A DNA stretch of 64,000 nucleotides from contig NZ_NWSQ01000008.1 of assembly GCF_002531725.1 (NCBI RefSeq), forward strand, positions 1-64,000, in the 5' to 3' direction. Positions 35,120-43,066 of this stretch are shown one piece after another; the first letter of the stretch is position 1, and the number at the start of each line of letters is the position of its first letter. The notes under the pieces are model-generated. The model had not been told where the DNA came from. It did not search any database and was given only the letters and a program-made list of their open reading frames with translations. A program made the position numbers and the translations under genes. Origin of the DNA: Rhizobium sp. L43 (lineage in GTDB: Bacteria; Pseudomonadota; Alphaproteobacteria; Rhizobiales; Rhizobiaceae).

Positions 35120-36241
35120 TCATTTGTTGTAGGGATCAGCCGCATCGCGCAGGCCGTCGCCGAGAAGGTTGAGCGCCATCACGGCGACCACGACGGCGCA
35201 GCCCGGCATGAAGAGCCATGGCGCGGTGGCGATCGAGCGAATGTTCTGGGCCTCGCGCAGCAGCACGCCCCAGGAGATGGTCGGCGGCTGCAGTCCGAGC
35301 CCCAGGAAGGACAGAGAGGTTTCGGCAAGGATCATCGCCGGCACCGCAAGCGTGATCGACGCGATAATGTGGCTGGCAAAGCTCGGCAGCATGTGGCGAA
35401 AGATGATGCGTCCTTCGCGAACGCCGTCGAGCCTCGCGGCGGCGACGAATTCCTCGGTGCGCAAGGACAGGAAACGGCCGCGAACGACGCGAGCGAGCTG
35501 CGCCCAGCCGGTCAGCGACAGGATGATCGTGATCATCATATATTGCAGCGTCGCCGGCCAATCCTGCGGCAGGGCCGCAGCCATGGCGAGCCAGATCGGG
35601 ATCGTCGGCAGAGACAACACGAAATCGATCACACGCTGCATGAAGAAATCGATGCGGCCGCCGTAGTATCCCGAGATGCCGCCGATCACGATGCCGAGCA
35701 TCAACGACAGGAAGACGCCGACGAGGCCGATCGACAGCGAAACCTGCGAACCCTGCACCGTCCGGCTGAAGACATCGCGCCCGAGCCGGTCGGCGCCGAA
35801 GAGAAGCAGCGGCGTCGTCTTGTCCGGCGAGGCGATCAGATGGATGTTGGTGTTGAACAGCCCGAACACCGAATATTCATAGCCGCGCCCGAAGAACTGG
35901 ATGTCGACACGCTTCGTCGTGTCTTCCTTGAAGATGGCGGCCAGCGTTTCCGGATCGCGGGTCAGCTTCATCGGGTAATAATGCGGACCGAAGGAAAAGC
36001 CGTTCTCAGTATCGATCAGATGCAATCTCTGCGGCGGATGAAAGGTCGCCCGTGCATTTTGCAGGTTCGGATCGTTGATGGCAAAGAAGCCGGGAACCAG
36101 AGCAACGATGTACATCAGCACGGTGACGACGAGCGCCACCGTGGCCAGCCGATGCCGGCGGAAAGCCCACCAGATCAGCTGCCATTGCGATGCGACGGCG
36201 GCGCGATCCGGCTGAATATTCGTAACGGTAATGTCGGCCAC
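35120..36241 (-). CDS. Family 5 ABC transporter permease (DppC/OppC type)
   Basis: This 373-residue membrane protein starts at a GTG with AGGAG 7 bases upstream. After the first helix (TVALVVTVLMYIVALVPGFF) comes a long periplasmic insert of about 90 residues, then five helices with the conserved GADRLGRDVFSR, EEFVAAARLDGVREGRIIFR and SFLGLGLQPPTISWG of OppC-type subunits. The extended loop is typical of transporters for larger substrates such as oligosaccharides. It partners the 36251-37237 permease, whose stop lies 9 bases upstream. Confidence 0.9.
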   Translation of the reverse strand: MADITVTNIQPDRAAVASQWQLIWWAFRRHRLATVALVVTVLMYIVALVPGFFAINDPNLQNARATFHPPQRLHLIDTENGFSFGPHYYPMKLTRDPETLAAIFKEDTTKRVDIQFFGRGYEYSVFGLFNTNIHLIASPDKTTPLLLFGADRLGRDVFSRTVQGSQVSLSIGLVGVFLSLMLGIVIGGISGYYGGRIDFFMQRVIDFVLSLPTIPIWLAMAAALPQDWPATLQYMMITIILSLTGWAQLARVVRGRFLSLRTEEFVAAARLDGVREGRIIFRHMLPSFASHIIASITLAVPAMILAETSLSFLGLGLQPPTISWGVLLREAQNIRSIATAPWLFMPGCAVVVAVMALNLLGDGLRDAADPYNK

Positions 36242-36250
36242 GTGAGGCTC

Positions 36251-37237
36251 CTATTCCAACCGGATGCGGGGATCGACCAGCGCAAGCAGGATGTCGCTGA
36301 TCAGAGAGCCTATCAGCGTCAGCGCGCAGATCAGCAGAACGAAGGCGCCCGCCAGATACATGTCCTGGGCCATCAGCGCCTGCAGCAGCAAGGGTGCGGC
36401 CGTCGGCAGGTTGAGGACGATGGCGACGACGACCGAGCCGGAGATCAGATTGGGCAGCAGCCAGGCGATCGTCGAGATGAACGGATTGAGCGCGATCATC
36501 ATGGGATATTTCATCAAGAGCCGGAATTCCGACAGGCCCTTCGCCCGTGCCGTGGTCACGTAAGGCTTCGGCAGTTCATCGAGCATGTTCGCGCGCATGA
36601 CGCGGATGAGGCTCGCCGTCGAGGAGACGGCCAGGATGATGACGGGAAGCCAGAGATGCGAAAAGAGGTCGCCCATCTTGGCAAAGCTCCAGGACGCGTT
36701 CTCATATTCCGGCGAAAACAGCCCGCCGACATCCTGGCCGAATTCGACCGCCGCGATATACATCAGCACCAACGCCAGCAGGAAGGACGGAACGGCCAGG
36801 CCGAAGAAGGTGAAAGCGGTGAAGAAATAGTCGCCGATCGAATATTTGCGCACGGCGGAATAGACGCCGATCGGCAGGGCGATCGCCCAAGTCGCGATCA
36901 GTGTCGACAGGGCCAGAACAAGGGTCAGCGCCATGCGCTCCCAGATAAGATCGGAGACGGGCTGCTGCCATTCGAAGGAAATGCCGAAATCGCCGCGCGA
37001 CAGGATGCCCCAGATCCATTTGAAATATTGGACGAGCATCGGATCGCCGAGGCCGAAGCGCTCGCGCAATTGTGCCGCCGTATTCTGATCGACGATCTCG
37101 TTGGAGGCAGCCAGCGTCGCGATATAGGTCGTGACATAGTCGCCCGGCGGCAGCTGGATCAGCACGAAAGCGAGGAAGCTGACGGCAAAGAGCGACGGGA
37201 TCATCCATAGGAAGCGTTTGGCGATAAAGACCAGCAT
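36251..37237 (-). CDS. Family 5 ABC transporter permease (DppB/OppB type)
   Basis: Starting at the ATG at 37237 (MLVFIAKRFLWMIPSLFAVS) the protein has 328 residues; a longer frame to 37297 lacks sequence resemblance. Six membrane helices and the conserved LPPGDYVTTYIATLA, LRERFGLGDPMLVQY and YVTTARAKGLSEFRLL loop identify an OppB-type subunit. It lies between the binding-protein gene, from which it is separated by 123 bases with two hairpins, and the OppC-type partner 9 bases downstream. Confidence 0.9.
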   Translation of the reverse strand: MLVFIAKRFLWMIPSLFAVSFLAFVLIQLPPGDYVTTYIATLAASNEIVDQNTAAQLRERFGLGDPMLVQYFKWIWGILSRGDFGISFEWQQPVSDLIWERMALTLVLALSTLIATWAIALPIGVYSAVRKYSIGDYFFTAFTFFGLAVPSFLLALVLMYIAAVEFGQDVGGLFSPEYENASWSFAKMGDLFSHLWLPVIILAVSSTASLIRVMRANMLDELPKPYVTTARAKGLSEFRLLMKYPMMIALNPFISTIAWLLPNLISGSVVVAIVLNLPTAAPLLLQALMAQDMYLAGAFVLLICALTLIGSLISDILLALVDPRIRLE

Positions 37238-37323
37238 AAAGGCGCCTCTTGTATTGAACGCCGCCCTCCGAGCCTTGTCGGCCGCCGGGGCCGGCAAGGC
37301 ATCTCGGAGAGCGGACTGAAAGA

Positions 37324-37350
37324 AAGCGCCGTACCGTCGGCACGGCGCTT
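37324..37350 (-). other. Intercistronic stem-loop after the family 5 binding-protein gene
   Basis: AAGCGCCGT (37324-37332) pairs perfectly with ACGGCGCTT (37342-37350), 10 bases past the stop codon at 37361. On the transcribed strand it is followed only by TCTTTC, so termination would be partial. A second, longer imperfect hairpin (CTCCGAG...CTCGGAG, about 37266-37311) follows before the permease gene. Confidence 0.65.
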
Positions 37351-37360
37351 AAGATCCAAA

Positions 37361-39301
37361 TCAGCTCGTGAAGGTGAATTGCTGCGGCAGCGCAGGACCC
37401 GGATTGGGCCAGGACCAGCTATCCGGCTCCTTCTCCGGAACATTACGCAGGTTGTTGCGAATGATGCCGAAGCCGCCGACGGCAAGGCAAAGGCCGACGG
37501 TCTCGAACTCTTCCGCCGCGATGTCGAAGATCTGCTTCATGATCGCGCCGCGCTTATCGAGATCGGCCGTCGAACGCGCTTCGTCGAAGAGCTTCATGCG
37601 CTTCTTCTGGCTTTCCGGCGGCTCTTCACCTCGCGCACCGTTGGAGGTGTACCAAAGCGTCCATGGAATGGCGTAACGCGAGCCCTGCGGATGGAAGGCG
37701 AAGAAATCGCGCGGATCGAGCATCGGATCGAGACCGCCGGGGCCCGGCCACACCGCCGCATCATGGGCGTTATCGTCGCCGCGGGTATAATAGAGCGCCC
37801 GCTCGATCGTGTTCACCTTCATATCGATACCGATCTGGGCCCAATGCGTCTTGACCAGTTCCAGGGCATCGACGAGGTCGGGATAGAGCGTTGGAATGAC
37901 GTCAATCGAGAAGAATACCTTCTGGCCGTCGGGTCGGAGGCGGAAACCGTCGCCGCCTTTCTTGTAGCCGGCCTCATCGAGCATCGCGCCTGCCTTGTCG
38001 GCGTCATATTCGGTGAACTGGCGCGCGTATTTCTCGTGATACCACGGATGGGTCGGACGCGGCCCGGCCTGGTAGGGCTCGCTCTGTCCGAAATAGACGA
38101 TGTCAATGAGCTCCGGGCGATTGATGCCGATCGAGAGCGCTTGCCGGAACGCCTTATCCGCAAACATCTTGCGCATGGCAGGATCTTTGTGGGTGATGTT
38201 GAAGTAGATCTGGCACTGTTGCGAGGCCGAAGGCACGAGCGTCAGCAGCCGATAATCGCCCTTTTCCATGTTCTTGGACAGCGTCGGCTTGTTGGCGAGC
38301 ACGCTGATATGGCGCTCCTGGATGTCGATCTTTCCGGAGATGACGTTCAGCATCAGCGATTCGACGTCCTGCGAGATGCCGAAGTTGATTTCATCGATGT
38401 AGGGAAGCTGGTTGCCCTCGGTATCGACCTGCCAGAAATAAGGATTGCGGGTCATGACGACGCGCGTCGCGCCACCGGCATAAGGCTCCTTGATCACCCA
38501 TGGATCGAGTGTCGGCTTGTCGACATTGCCCCATCGCGACGGGATCTCGATGTCGCCGCAACGGCTGCGGAACAGCTCCGTCCAGCTGGTGACGCCGGCC
38601 TTCTTCGCGTCGGCCTCGATATTGGGATTATATTTCGGCAGGAATTGGCTGCAGTAATGCTTCGGAAACAGCGTCGGATGCTGGCCAAGCGGTGTGGCGA
38701 GGTTTTCCAGATAAAGTGCGTTAGCCGCGGCAAAGGTGAACTTCACCGTGTAATCGTCGATCTTCTCGACCGTGACCGGCTTGCCGGCGACAGCAAGTTG
38801 CGCCGGTGTCGAGCTGTAGAGCTCGGTGTTCTTGACGCAGTCCTCGATCGCGAAAACGATGTCGTCGGCCGTGAAGGGGTGACCGTCGGACCAGCGTACG
38901 CCTTCGATCAGATGGAAGGTGAATTGCGTTGCATCGTCGCTGACTTCCCAGCGCTCGGCAAGGTTCGGCTGAACGGCGGTAAAATCGAGGTTCCAGCGCA
39001 CCAGGCTCTGGTTGCCGACCATACGCAGAATGCCGTTATGGTCGGATGAACCGCGAAGGCCCCGGCGCAGCGAACCGCCGTAGGTGCCGACTTTCTCGAA
39101 CGGCGTCACGACCATCGGCTTCTTCGGCAGGCGCTCGGCGAGCGGCGGCAGTTTTGCATCTTTCACAAGCTGTGCAAGTGCGGGCGCCTCACCACCCGCG
39201 GCGGCGGAGACGCGACCAGCGATGGACAAGGCTGCGACGCCGGCCATGCCACCAAGCACAGTGCGGCGGGTAACGCCACGCGACAGTATTTCATTGGGCA
39301 T
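37361..39301 (-). CDS. Periplasmic solute-binding protein, family 5 (oligopeptide/oligosaccharide type)
   Basis: The 646-residue protein starts MPNEILSRGVTRRTVLGGMA, with a twin-arginine motif and a hydrophobic stretch ending near residue 34, so Tat export is likely. The mature part is a long SBP_bac_5 protein: LAERWEVSDDATQFTFHLIE, GVRWSDGHPFTADDIVFAIE and FADKAFRQALSIGINRPELI are diagnostic. It is about 100 residues longer than DppA, as in members that bind plant oligosaccharides. First gene of the minus-strand transporter/dehydratase unit, divergent from a GntR regulator. A uronide, aldonate or oligosaccharide ligand is inferred from the neighbouring enzymes. Confidence 0.9.
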   Translation of the reverse strand: MPNEILSRGVTRRTVLGGMAGVAALSIAGRVSAAAGGEAPALAQLVKDAKLPPLAERLPKKPMVVTPFEKVGTYGGSLRRGLRGSSDHNGILRMVGNQSLVRWNLDFTAVQPNLAERWEVSDDATQFTFHLIEGVRWSDGHPFTADDIVFAIEDCVKNTELYSSTPAQLAVAGKPVTVEKIDDYTVKFTFAAANALYLENLATPLGQHPTLFPKHYCSQFLPKYNPNIEADAKKAGVTSWTELFRSRCGDIEIPSRWGNVDKPTLDPWVIKEPYAGGATRVVMTRNPYFWQVDTEGNQLPYIDEINFGISQDVESLMLNVISGKIDIQERHISVLANKPTLSKNMEKGDYRLLTLVPSASQQCQIYFNITHKDPAMRKMFADKAFRQALSIGINRPELIDIVYFGQSEPYQAGPRPTHPWYHEKYARQFTEYDADKAGAMLDEAGYKKGGDGFRLRPDGQKVFFSIDVIPTLYPDLVDALELVKTHWAQIGIDMKVNTIERALYYTRGDDNAHDAAVWPGPGGLDPMLDPRDFFAFHPQGSRYAIPWTLWYTSNGARGEEPPESQKKRMKLFDEARSTADLDKRGAIMKQIFDIAAEEFETVGLCLAVGGFGIIRNNLRNVPEKEPDSWSWPNPGPALPQQFTFTS

Positions 39302-39416
39302 CGAGTTCCTCCCTTTCTACGCCGGTGCAATTTTTGAACCGGCTGATGCGGCGGGCTCCCGACCTGCCGCTTGCGCCCTCCTCGGCGCTGCGACCGAACC
39401 ATAGACACGTTCCCAA

Positions 39417-39446
39417 ATGATTACAAGAGTTGACAGATAATTACAA
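39417..39446. promoter_or_regulatory. Two direct repeats between divergent units (GntR operator candidates)
   Basis: ATGATTACAA (39417-39426) and ATAATTACAA (39437-39446) differ at one base and start exactly 20 bp apart, roughly two helical turns. They lie in the 295-base interval between the binding-protein gene and the GntR gene, overlapping a TTGACA hexamer (39430-39435). Binding by the adjacent GntR protein is plausible. Confidence 0.45.
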
Positions 39447-39596
39447 ATTTCGTAGCGATGCATCATCGGTACCGGGATTTTCTGGCCTGAAACCACGGTT
39501 GCAGCAGATAAGTGCCGATGATCTGTCAGAATCTGTACGCTGCCATCATCGGCCGCCGACAGCAAGAGCCCATAGCGTTCAGAGAAAAGGACGATA

Positions 39597-40310
39597 ATGA
39601 CATTCGCGGTCGACGCCGTTTCGAACAGAGGCGCAACGCGCTTCAGTGACATCATCTACGAGAAAATCGTGGGGATGATCGCCGACGGCAACTTTCCGGT
39701 GAACGAACGGCTGCCGTCGGAGACGAAGCTCGCCGCTGATTTCGGCGCTTCGAGACCCGTCGTGCGCGAAGCGCTCGAACGCCTGAGGGCCGATGGCCTG
39801 ATCGTCTCGCGCAAAGGCTCCGGCTCCTATGTCCGGCAACGACCGGATTCGTCGATGCTGAAAATGGTGCCGGTCGGCTCGCTCGCCGATGTCCAGCGGT
39901 TTTTCGAATTCCGCGCCGGCCTCGAAGCGGAGGCGGCGGAGCTTGCCGCACGAAACTGGCAGCCGGACGACCGGGAGAGAATAACGGCAGCGCTTCTTTC
40001 GATCGAGCAATGTCTGCGCAACGGAGAACTCGGCGCCGAGGAGGACCAGGCTCTGCACGATGCAATCGCCATGGCGACCGGCAATCAGTTTCACATCACC
40101 GTGCGCGAATGGTTCAGACCGCATTTCGCCATCGGGCATTCCGTAACGCGAAGCTTGAGCCTGAAACGGACGCTGGAGCAGATCCGCAGCGTCCAGGATG
40201 AACACGCGGTGATCGTGGAGGCGATCTTTGCACGGCGGGAAACCGAAGCTCACGATGCGATGAAGAAACACATACTGAATGCTCGCGCCCGCATGTTCCA
40301 GGGCGTTTGA
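39597..40310 (+). CDS. GntR-family regulator (FadR/FCD type)
   Basis: The 237-residue protein has an N-terminal winged helix (FSDIIYEKIVGMIADGNFPV, then LPSETKLAADFGASRPVVRE, LIVSRKGSGSYV) and an FCD effector domain (FFEFRAGLEAEAAELAARNW, then QIRSVQDEHAVIVEAIF). AAGGACGATA precedes the ATG. It heads a plus-strand operon of uronate dehydrogenase, lactonase, DapA-like enzyme and Dpp-type transporter. It is divergent from the other transporter/dehydratase unit and probably controls both, like other uronate or hexonate regulators of this family. Confidence 0.85.
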   Translation: MTFAVDAVSNRGATRFSDIIYEKIVGMIADGNFPVNERLPSETKLAADFGASRPVVREALERLRADGLIVSRKGSGSYVRQRPDSSMLKMVPVGSLADVQRFFEFRAGLEAEAAELAARNWQPDDRERITAALLSIEQCLRNGELGAEEDQALHDAIAMATGNQFHITVREWFRPHFAIGHSVTRSLSLKRTLEQIRSVQDEHAVIVEAIFARRETEAHDAMKKHILNARARMFQGV

Positions 40311-40331
40311 GCGGGAATGGGAGGAAGAACG

Positions 40332-41162
40332 ATGAAACGGATCGCTGTGACGGGTGCTACCGGACGTGTGGGAACGCTGCTGCGACCGCTCCTTCGCGCG
40401 CATGGCGAGCACATCAGGCTGATCGATCTGCAGGAGCCTGCCGGGCTTGGCGAAAACGAGACGTTCGTCAGGGCCGACCTTACAAAACTCGACGAGGCAA
40501 CGGCTGCGCTGAAGGATATCGACGGCGTCGTTCATCTCGCGGGTATCGCAAGCGGCATCGATATGAACGCCATTCTGCACGCAAATGTGCTTGGAACCTA
40601 CAATCTCTACGAAGCCGCCCGGACCAACAGGGTCCAGCGGGTCGTCTATGCATCGAGCAACCATACGACCGGCTTTTATCCGCGTGGCGAAATCATATCG
40701 CCGCTCGATCCCATGCGCCCTGACAGTCCGTATGGACTTTCCAAATGCTGGGGCGAACTGGTGGCGGGGCTTTACTACGACACGGCGGGCATTCGCTCCC
40801 TTTCCATCCGCATCGGCAATGCCGGCACCTATCCCAACAGCGAGCGATCGATCGCGATCTGGATCAGCGCGCAGGATCTGGCGCAACTGGTGCGGATCGG
40901 GCTGAGCCACCCGTTGATTGCCGCAACGGTCGTCTATGGCGTTTCCGATACCGACGAGAAATGGTGGGACAACGATCTGGCGACAAGGCTCGGCTACCGG
41001 CCGCAGGACCGGCCGCGCGACCACGCCCGCATCGAACAGGGATCCGAAGGACCGGTTGCGCTGGCGTTCCAGGGTGGCGGATTCTGCGAGATCAATCATG
41101 ACGGCACCATCCGCATGCGTGACGCCGAAGGCTTGGTCGAGAGCCGGGAGGCGGCCGAATGA
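40332..41162 (+). CDS. Uronate dehydrogenase-like NAD-dependent enzyme
   Basis: From the ATG at 40332 (GGGAGGAAGAACG upstream) the protein has 276 residues. The Rossmann motif TGATGRVG is at 7-14. The catalytic triad is Ser109 (VVYASSNHTTGFYP), Tyr134 and Lys138 (YGLSK). NLYEAAR, ASSNHT-G-YP, RIGNAGTYPN and FQGGGF closely parallel Agrobacterium uronate dehydrogenase, which oxidises galacturonate or glucuronate to the aldarolactone. The following gene, an SMP-30 lactonase overlapping by 4 bases, supports this. I withhold the udh symbol because paralogues with other sugar substrates exist. Confidence 0.8.
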   Translation: MKRIAVTGATGRVGTLLRPLLRAHGEHIRLIDLQEPAGLGENETFVRADLTKLDEATAALKDIDGVVHLAGIASGIDMNAILHANVLGTYNLYEAARTNRVQRVVYASSNHTTGFYPRGEIISPLDPMRPDSPYGLSKCWGELVAGLYYDTAGIRSLSIRIGNAGTYPNSERSIAIWISAQDLAQLVRIGLSHPLIAATVVYGVSDTDEKWWDNDLATRLGYRPQDRPRDHARIEQGSEGPVALAFQGGGFCEINHDGTIRMRDAEGLVESREAAE

Positions 41163-42034
41163 CGGCGCCCCGGATCATCCGCCCGGACGTCCGTTCCGTG
41201 ATCCAGCAACCGCTGACGGTCGGTGAATCGCCGGTATGGGACGATGAGACCGGCACCCTATGGCTGGTGGATATTCTGGCGCCGGCAATTGTCCGCATCT
41301 CCGCACAAGGGAAGATCGACCGCTTCGACATGCCGGCCGCAATCGGCAGTCTCGGGCTTTGCCGCGATCACAGGATCGTCGTGGGCCTCCAGACGGGCGT
41401 CCATCTCTTCGATCCCGTCTCCGGTGATCTCGAATTTTTGTGCGATCCGGTCGGGCGCGATTTCAACGGCCGCCTCAACGATGGCAAGGTCGGCCCCGAC
41501 GGACACTTCTGGGTCGGCTCGATCAGCGAAGCCAAGCCGCAGATCGATGAGGCCGCACTTTACCGCGTGGGGGCCGACGGCGGCACGCGGACCGTTGCAA
41601 CCGGACTGACGAGCTCCAACGGCCTTGCCTGGTCACCGGACGGCCGGCGGATGTATCACTCCGACAGCCGGCAATGTTTCCTGCAGGTATTCGACTTCGA
41701 TCCGGCGACAGGCGATCTCGGCGACGTGCGCCGGCTTCGCAGCTTCACGGAAGATGACGGGCGGCCGGACGGCGCCGCCATCGATCGTGACGGCTTTTAC
41801 TGGAGCGCCGGCGTTTCGGCCGGTCGCCTCAACCGCATATCGCGCGAGGGGGAAATCGTCGAGATCTACATTTTGCCAGTCGCAGCACCGACGATGCCGT
41901 GTTTCGGAGGGCCGGATCTCAGGACCCTCTTCGTCACCAGCCTGTCGACGGACCGCACCGGACGTTTCGAAGCAGGTACGGTCATCGCCTTCGATGTGGA
42001 TGCGGAGGGCTTGGCGCCCTTCCGCTTCGGATGA
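41159..42034 (+). CDS. SMP-30/gluconolactonase-family lactonase
   Basis: The 291-residue six-bladed beta-propeller has the metal ligand Glu23 in VGESPVWDDETGTLWLVDI, Asn in FNGRLNDGKVGPDGHFWVGS, Asn in GLTSSNGLAWSPDGRRMYHS and Asp in GRPDGAAIDRDGFYW. These are the SMP-30 calcium/zinc lactonase residues. Start ATG overlaps the upstream stop (ATGA). It would hydrolyse the aldarolactone made by the upstream dehydrogenase to the open aldarate. The pairing dehydrogenase-lactonase is classic for oxidative uronate and sugar catabolism. Confidence 0.85.
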   Translation: MTAPRIIRPDVRSVIQQPLTVGESPVWDDETGTLWLVDILAPAIVRISAQGKIDRFDMPAAIGSLGLCRDHRIVVGLQTGVHLFDPVSGDLEFLCDPVGRDFNGRLNDGKVGPDGHFWVGSISEAKPQIDEAALYRVGADGGTRTVATGLTSSNGLAWSPDGRRMYHSDSRQCFLQVFDFDPATGDLGDVRRLRSFTEDDGRPDGAAIDRDGFYWSAGVSAGRLNRISREGEIVEIYILPVAAPTMPCFGGPDLRTLFVTSLSTDRTGRFEAGTVIAFDVDAEGLAPFRFG

Positions 42035-42068
42035 CGATCATTTTGATGGAAGCTAACGGGGAAGAAAA

Positions 42069-43022
42069 ATGAGCATCGCGATCATGCGCAAGGCGCTCAC
42101 GGGCGTGTCGGGCGTTCCCGTCACGGCCTATGACGGTAAAGGCGAAGTCGAACCACGGATAACCGCCAAGGTCTATGCGCGGGTGGCGGCGGCGGGCATT
42201 CACAACATTGTCGCTGCCGGCAATACCGGCGAGTTCTATGCGCTGACGCCGCAGGAGATCCGGATCGTCCACGAGGCGGCGGTGTCAGGTGTTGACGACA
42301 GGGCGCCGGTGACGGCAGCGATCGGCCGCTCGCTGCGCGAGGCGATCGGTATGGCGAAGGATGCAGCCGCGATCGGCGCGTCGGCCGTCATGTCGCATCA
42401 GCCTGTCGATCCTTTCGCGGCACCCTCGGCCCAGATCGACTATTTCTGCAATCTTGCCGATGCTTCCACCCTGCCGCTGGTCGCCTATGTCAGGGCCGAG
42501 GGCTTCACCGTCGCCGAAATCGTCCGCCTCGCAAACCACAGGAATATTGCCGGCATCAAGTTTGCCACAACAGATCTGATGCTGCTGTCGCGAGCGATCC
42601 CGGCGGCCGATCCGGCCGGCGCGCTGTTCGTCTGCGGCCTGGCGGAGAGCTGGGCGCCGACGTTTACCGCTGCCGGCGCGCGCGGCTTCACATCCGGCCT
42701 CGTCAATGTGGCGCCTCAGCTTTCACTCGCCGTTCACGCTGCGCTCGAAAAAGGTGATTTCGCCGCGGCACGGGCGATCGTCGACCGGCTCGAACCATTC
42801 GAGCGGATGCGGACCAAATTCCGCAACGGCGCCAACGTGACCGTCGTCAAGGAGGCCGTCACTTATTCCGGCCTCGATGTCGGTCCCGTGCGCGTGCCGG
42901 GATTGCCGCTGCTCGACCAGCATGATCGCGAGGAACTTCATCGACTGCTTCGAGGTTGGGAGGCCGATGGCAGTATTCAAACTGATCCGGACCGGCAGCA
43001 GTCTGCCAAGGCGGCCGGCTGA
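42069..43022 (+). CDS. DapA-family dehydratase/aldolase (5-keto-4-deoxyglucarate dehydratase-like)
   Basis: The 317-residue (beta/alpha)8 enzyme has the glycine motif AAGNTGEFYALTPQE (49-63), Tyr140 in PLVAYVRAEGF and Schiff-base Lys164 in AGIKFATTD. The form GNTGEFYALT is closer to 5-dehydro-4-deoxyglucarate dehydratases (GGTGEFFSL) than to dihydrodipicolinate synthase. In that role it would convert the keto-deoxy-aldarate made by an MR/MLE dehydratase to 2-oxoglutarate semialdehyde. Third enzyme of the plus-strand operon. Exact substrate is inferred; an aldolase activity is the main alternative. Confidence 0.75.
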   Translation: MSIAIMRKALTGVSGVPVTAYDGKGEVEPRITAKVYARVAAAGIHNIVAAGNTGEFYALTPQEIRIVHEAAVSGVDDRAPVTAAIGRSLREAIGMAKDAAAIGASAVMSHQPVDPFAAPSAQIDYFCNLADASTLPLVAYVRAEGFTVAEIVRLANHRNIAGIKFATTDLMLLSRAIPAADPAGALFVCGLAESWAPTFTAAGARGFTSGLVNVAPQLSLAVHAALEKGDFAAARAIVDRLEPFERMRTKFRNGANVTVVKEAVTYSGLDVGPVRVPGLPLLDQHDREELHRLLRGWEADGSIQTDPDRQQSAKAAG

Positions 43023-43066
43023 GTTCGACACTATTTCCGCAAACAACAGGATTGGGAGGTCTAGAG

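Noticed and set aside
34898..37210. A 770-codon plus-strand open frame opposite the family 5 permease and ATPase genes
   Set aside because: It is antisense to three well-supported genes, rich in Arg/Asp/His/Gln with no domain or membrane pattern, as expected from reverse-complement reading of GC-rich genes.
42069..43022. Calling this DapA homologue dihydrodipicolinate synthase
   Set aside because: Operon context is sugar-acid catabolism and the GNTGEFYALT motif fits keto-deoxy-aldarate dehydratases better.
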